DNA of 16,756 nt, taken from an uncultured Eubacteriales bacterium. GTDB lineage: Bacteria > Bacillota > Clostridia > Oscillospirales > Oscillospiraceae. Positions 14,584 to 16,756 of this stretch are shown in pieces. The stretch's first letter is position 1; every line of letters begins with the position of its first letter. The stretch is from contig UQGJ01000059.1 of NCBI GenBank assembly GCA_900540545.1, positions 1-16,756 of the forward strand, read 5' to 3'. A program made the translations under genes and the position numbers. The notes below the pieces were generated by a model. The model had not been told where the DNA came from. It saw only the letters and a program-made list of their open reading frames with translations, and did not search any database.

Positions 14584-14612
14584 TTGACCCGAGAGACAAA
14601 AAAGAGTATCAT
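14584..14612 (+). promoter_or_regulatory. Promoter of the MarR-family gene
   Basis: TTGACC (14584-14589), a 17-bp spacer and TATCAT (14607-14612) place the start near 14619, about 55 nt before the chosen ATG. Confidence 0.8.
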
Positions 14613-14673
14613 GTAGGATAACAAAGCTAAAATGCAGCAGGATTTTTCAAAAGAATGCACGGAGAGATGCCAT

Positions 14674-15177
14674 ATGGAAGAGACAATGATGTCGGGCGCG
14701 GAACTCAATAAAAGGTCTCACATCGTGTATGACTTTATTGATTGTTTCACCGAATACGAAGATATGCGCAAGGATTACGGGGGCAATGAGGTGTTCAGCA
14801 TGACCGAGGTGCACATGCTGGAGTACATCGACCACAACCCCGGTATCACCGCCACGGAGTTGGCCGCGGGCTACCGCAGGAGCAAGAGCCTCATCTCCAA
14901 AATGGTGAACATGTTTGAGGAGCGGGGCTATCTTATCCGGGTGCCCGACGAGTCCGATGCCAAGAAGCGGCGGCTGTTCCTCAGCGTGAAAGGGAAGCGC
15001 CTGTGCGAGGAGCACGTGCACTACGACGAGCTCAACCGCCGTTCCACCCTCCACGCCCTGCTGGACCAGTGCAGCCAGGAGGACATCGACACGTTTTACC
15101 GGGTCATGTCCATCTATACGGAGCACATCAAAAGAGAGTGGTTCCGTAAGGGGATGGACCGGGACGGGGAGAAATGA
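14674..15177 (+). CDS. MarR-family winged-helix regulator
   Basis: A 167-aa dimeric winged-helix regulator. The DNA-binding core runs from about residue 43 (SMTEVHMLEYIDHNPGITATELAAGYRRSKSLISKMVNMFEERGYLIRV), with recognition helix around 69-80 and the wing DESDAKKRRLFLS (92-104); the flanking helices form the dimer interface. I chose ATG 14674 because GGAGAG lies 7 nt upstream. An in-frame ATG at 14632 has no ribosome site and would sit only about 13 nt from the transcription start. It is divergent from the lyase-permease-peptidase operon, so control of that operon in response to its substrate is a reasonable inference. It ends convergent to the radical SAM gene at a shared hairpin. Confidence 0.92.
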   Translation: MEETMMSGAELNKRSHIVYDFIDCFTEYEDMRKDYGGNEVFSMTEVHMLEYIDHNPGITATELAAGYRRSKSLISKMVNMFEERGYLIRVPDESDAKKRRLFLSVKGKRLCEEHVHYDELNRRSTLHALLDQCSQEDIDTFYRVMSIYTEHIKREWFRKGMDRDGEK

Positions 15178-15183
15178 AACAAG

Positions 15184-15217
15184 CGCCGGACGCCTGTGGG
15201 CGTCCGGCGTTTTCCTT
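15184..15217 (+). terminator. Terminator of the MarR-family gene
   Basis: Perfect 11-bp arms (15184-15194 and 15199-15209) are followed by TTTTCCTT. It lies 6 bp after the marR stop and overlaps the stop of the convergent radical SAM gene; on that strand the T-run is weaker (CTTGTTTC), so bidirectional use is possible. Confidence 0.92.
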
Positions 15218-15833
15218 AATCCGGGATGTAGGCCCGCACCCGGAGGGTGGCGCCCAGGCGCTGGGCCAGGGTCCGGCAGGCGTCGATCTCCTGGGGGGTC
15301 TTGTCCTTGTCCACGATGGTCATCATCACCTTGGGGACAGATTGGGCGGCCTTTTGGGTGAAATCCAGCATGGCGTCCCAGGCGGCCGTGCCGTCCCTGG
15401 GCTGGGTGACGGCGCAGTACTCCTCCGGCGTGGAGCCGTTGAGGGAGATGGAAAGCACGTCGATGCGGCCCTTCAGCTCCGGGGTCACGTCCCGGCCCAG
15501 GATGAGGTTGGCGTGGCCGTTGGTGTTGATGCGCACCGGGGGCAGGTTGGGCACCCGCTCCTTCATTCGGTCCACCAGCCACAGCAGGTCGTCCAGCCGG
15601 TAGGTGGGCTCCCCGAAGCCGCAGAAGACGATTTCCGGGTAGGCGGACAGGTCCCGGGCCAGCAGGTCCGCCAGGGCCTCCTCCCGGGTGGGCTCGTGTT
15701 CCAGCCACAGGTCGTCGGCGTAGATGGACCCCTTGTGGCCGTTGTGCCGCAGGCAGAAGACGCAGCGGCAGTCGCAGCGGTTGGTCAGGTTGACATAAAG
15801 ACTATCGCCATATTCATAGCTGATGGTTTCCAT
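15216..15833 (-). CDS. TatD-linked radical SAM protein
   Basis: A compact 205-aa radical SAM enzyme. The [4Fe-4S] cluster motif C-x3-C-x2-C is at C20, C24 and C27 (NRCDCRCVFC), with an extra Cys at 22. The GGEP-like SAM-binding motif is GFGEP (72-76), followed by INTNGHANLI and ISLNGSTPEEY strands typical of the barrel. The size and position match the family always found next to TatD (TatD family-associated radical SAM), whose reaction is not established. GAGAGGAG lies 8 nt before ATG 15833; the frame stays open upstream but overlaps tatD. It starts 20 bp after the tatD stop, so the two form an operon. Confidence 0.92.
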   Translation of the reverse strand: METISYEYGDSLYVNLTNRCDCRCVFCLRHNGHKGSIYADDLWLEHEPTREEALADLLARDLSAYPEIVFCGFGEPTYRLDDLLWLVDRMKERVPNLPPVRINTNGHANLILGRDVTPELKGRIDVLSISLNGSTPEEYCAVTQPRDGTAAWDAMLDFTQKAAQSVPKVMMTIVDKDKTPQEIDACRTLAQRLGATLRVRAYIPD

Positions 15834-15853
15834 GAAAAAAACTCCTCTCTTGG

Positions 15854-16621
15854 TTACGGGATGTGGAAAAACCGTTTGCCGTTTTCCAGGGTGATGTGCA
15901 GGACCTCGTCCCGGTCCATGCCCTTGAGGTCGGCGATGCGCTGGGCCATGAGGGGGATGTAGGAGGAGTCGCAGCGGCTCCCCCGGTGGGGCTCCGGGGC
16001 CATATAGGGGGCGTCGGTCTCCAGCATGACGGACTCCAGGGGGGCCCACTCCAGCACCTCAATGGCCCGCCGGGCGTTCTTGAAGGTGATGTTGCCGGTG
16101 AAGGAGAGCATCCAGCCCAGGCGGATCAGGACCTTGGCGTCCTCCACGCTTTCGGAGCAGCAGTGAAAGACCCCCCGGGCCTTGGGGTGGGCCCGGACGA
16201 TGTCCAGGCAGTCCCTGTGGGCGTCCCGGTCGTGGACGACGGCGGGCAGGTCCAGCTCCTCGGCCAGGGAGAGCTGGGCGTCGAAGAAGTCCCAGGAGTT
16301 GGCCCGCTCCTCTGGGGTTTTCAGCCAGTAGTAGTCCAGGCCGATCTCCCCCACGGCCTTCACCTTGGGGTGGGCGCACAGGGCCTTGATCTGGTCCAGG
16401 TCGGACAGGGCGGCCCCGGCCAGGTTTTCGGGGTGGAAGCCGGCGGCGGCGTAGATGTAGTCATAGCGCTGGGCCAGGTCGATGCAGGCCTGGGAGGTGG
16501 GGACGTCGCAGCCGGGGCAGACCACCAGGGAGACGCCTTTGGCGGGGAGGGCGGACAGCAGGGCGTCCCGGTCGGCGTCGAAGGCGTCGTCGTTATAGTG
16601 GGCGTGGGTGTCGAAAATCAT
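15854..16621 (-). CDS. tatD: TatD-family metal-dependent hydrolase (DNase)
   Basis: A 255-aa TIM-barrel amidohydrolase-fold nuclease. The metal ligands are visible: H6 and H8 (FDTHAHYN), E92 (VGEIGLDYYW), H130 (VVHDRDAH), H153 (FHCCS) and D203 (ETDAPYMAPEPHRG). Family members show 3'-5' exonuclease activity on DNA and some act in DNA repair. The segment after PHRG reads SRCDSS, where related proteins usually have R-N near this point, a small oddity. AAAGGAAG lies 6 nt before the ATG. A promoter is at 16654-16682, and the radical SAM gene follows after 20 bp. Confidence 0.95.
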   Translation of the reverse strand: MIFDTHAHYNDDAFDADRDALLSALPAKGVSLVVCPGCDVPTSQACIDLAQRYDYIYAAAGFHPENLAGAALSDLDQIKALCAHPKVKAVGEIGLDYYWLKTPEERANSWDFFDAQLSLAEELDLPAVVHDRDAHRDCLDIVRAHPKARGVFHCCSESVEDAKVLIRLGWMLSFTGNITFKNARRAIEVLEWAPLESVMLETDAPYMAPEPHRGSRCDSSYIPLMAQRIADLKGMDRDEVLHITLENGKRFFHIP

Positions 16622-16653
16622 GGGGGACTTCCTTTCCTGGGGAATGTGGGATT

Positions 16654-16682
16654 ATCATACCTTGTTTTGGGGGAAATTACAA
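16654..16682 (-). promoter_or_regulatory. Promoter of the tatD-radical SAM operon
   Basis: On the minus strand, TTGTAA (16677-16682), a 17-bp spacer and TATGAT (16654-16659) form a good sigma-A promoter. The TATGATAATCC context is shared with the promoter region of the 137-aa gene at 6885-6895. Confidence 0.8.
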
Positions 16683-16688
16683 GGGGGG

Positions 16689-16756
16689 CGCGACCCCTGC
16701 GGGGGGCGTTCCTTTCTCATTTGAGAAAGGAACCGAAAGAAAACCAGGGGGCCGAC
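16689..16756 (+). repeat. Interspersed two-hairpin repeat, copy C (cut by window end)
   Basis: Leader acccctgcgggggg, hairpin 1 (12-bp arms 16708-16719 and 16722-16733), linker GAAAGAAAA and the 5' arm of hairpin 2 (CCAGGGGGCCGAC from 16744). The last 26 bases equal 9863-9888 of copy B. Confidence 0.85.

Noticed and set aside
15216..16049. 277-aa version of the radical SAM protein
   Set aside because: The upstream extension overlaps tatD out of frame, and the ATG at 15833 has a good ribosome site directly before it.

Overview
The window reads as chromosome of a high-GC, Gram-positive, probably anaerobic gut Firmicute of the Oscillospiraceae (Flavonifractor/Lawsonibacter type). The reasons are GC-rich codon usage with AT-rich promoters, strong GGAGG-type ribosome sites, the SepF/DivIVA division genes, a T-box leader for isoleucyl-tRNA synthetase, a TatD-linked radical SAM gene and GC-rich interspersed hairpin repeats. 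The family assignment is an inference, not a database result.

Left part (1-6137, mostly + strand): the 3' end of mutL; a convergent 76-aa small protein gene and a divergent XRE regulator sharing a two-operator control region; a GC-rich repeat block; then miaA, hfq, an HlyD-like membrane-fusion gene, yggS, sepF and divIVA in one direction with gaps of 24-103 bp. This joins tRNA modification, RNA chaperoning, PLP homeostasis and Z-ring/pole functions in one probable operon.

Middle (6138-10500): a complete promoter plus isoleucine T-box riboswitch (specifier ATC) ends in its terminator at about 6430. Before ileS (6936-9743) can be reached, an oppositely oriented 137-aa gene (6453-6866) intervenes, so readthrough of the T-box would run antisense through it. 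After ileS come a strong terminator, a two-hairpin repeat, a REP-like pair and a 39-aa small protein gene.

Right part: a minus-strand operon of a MalY/PatB-type C-S lyase, an APC-superfamily permease and an M24 metallopeptidase (14369 down to 10529) is divergent from a MarR-family regulator (14674-15177). This suggests regulated import and cleavage of an amino-acid or peptide conjugate. A 44-bp perfect palindrome lies between the two divergent promoters. Convergent to marR is a minus-strand pair, tatD and its linked radical SAM gene, with a clear promoter at 16654-16682. The window ends inside a third copy of the two-hairpin repeat.

The main points of interest are the T-box/ileS separation by an opposing gene, two families of hairpin repeats that show compensatory base changes, and the compact XRE operator switch. 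No CRISPR array, tRNA, rRNA or transposase was seen.
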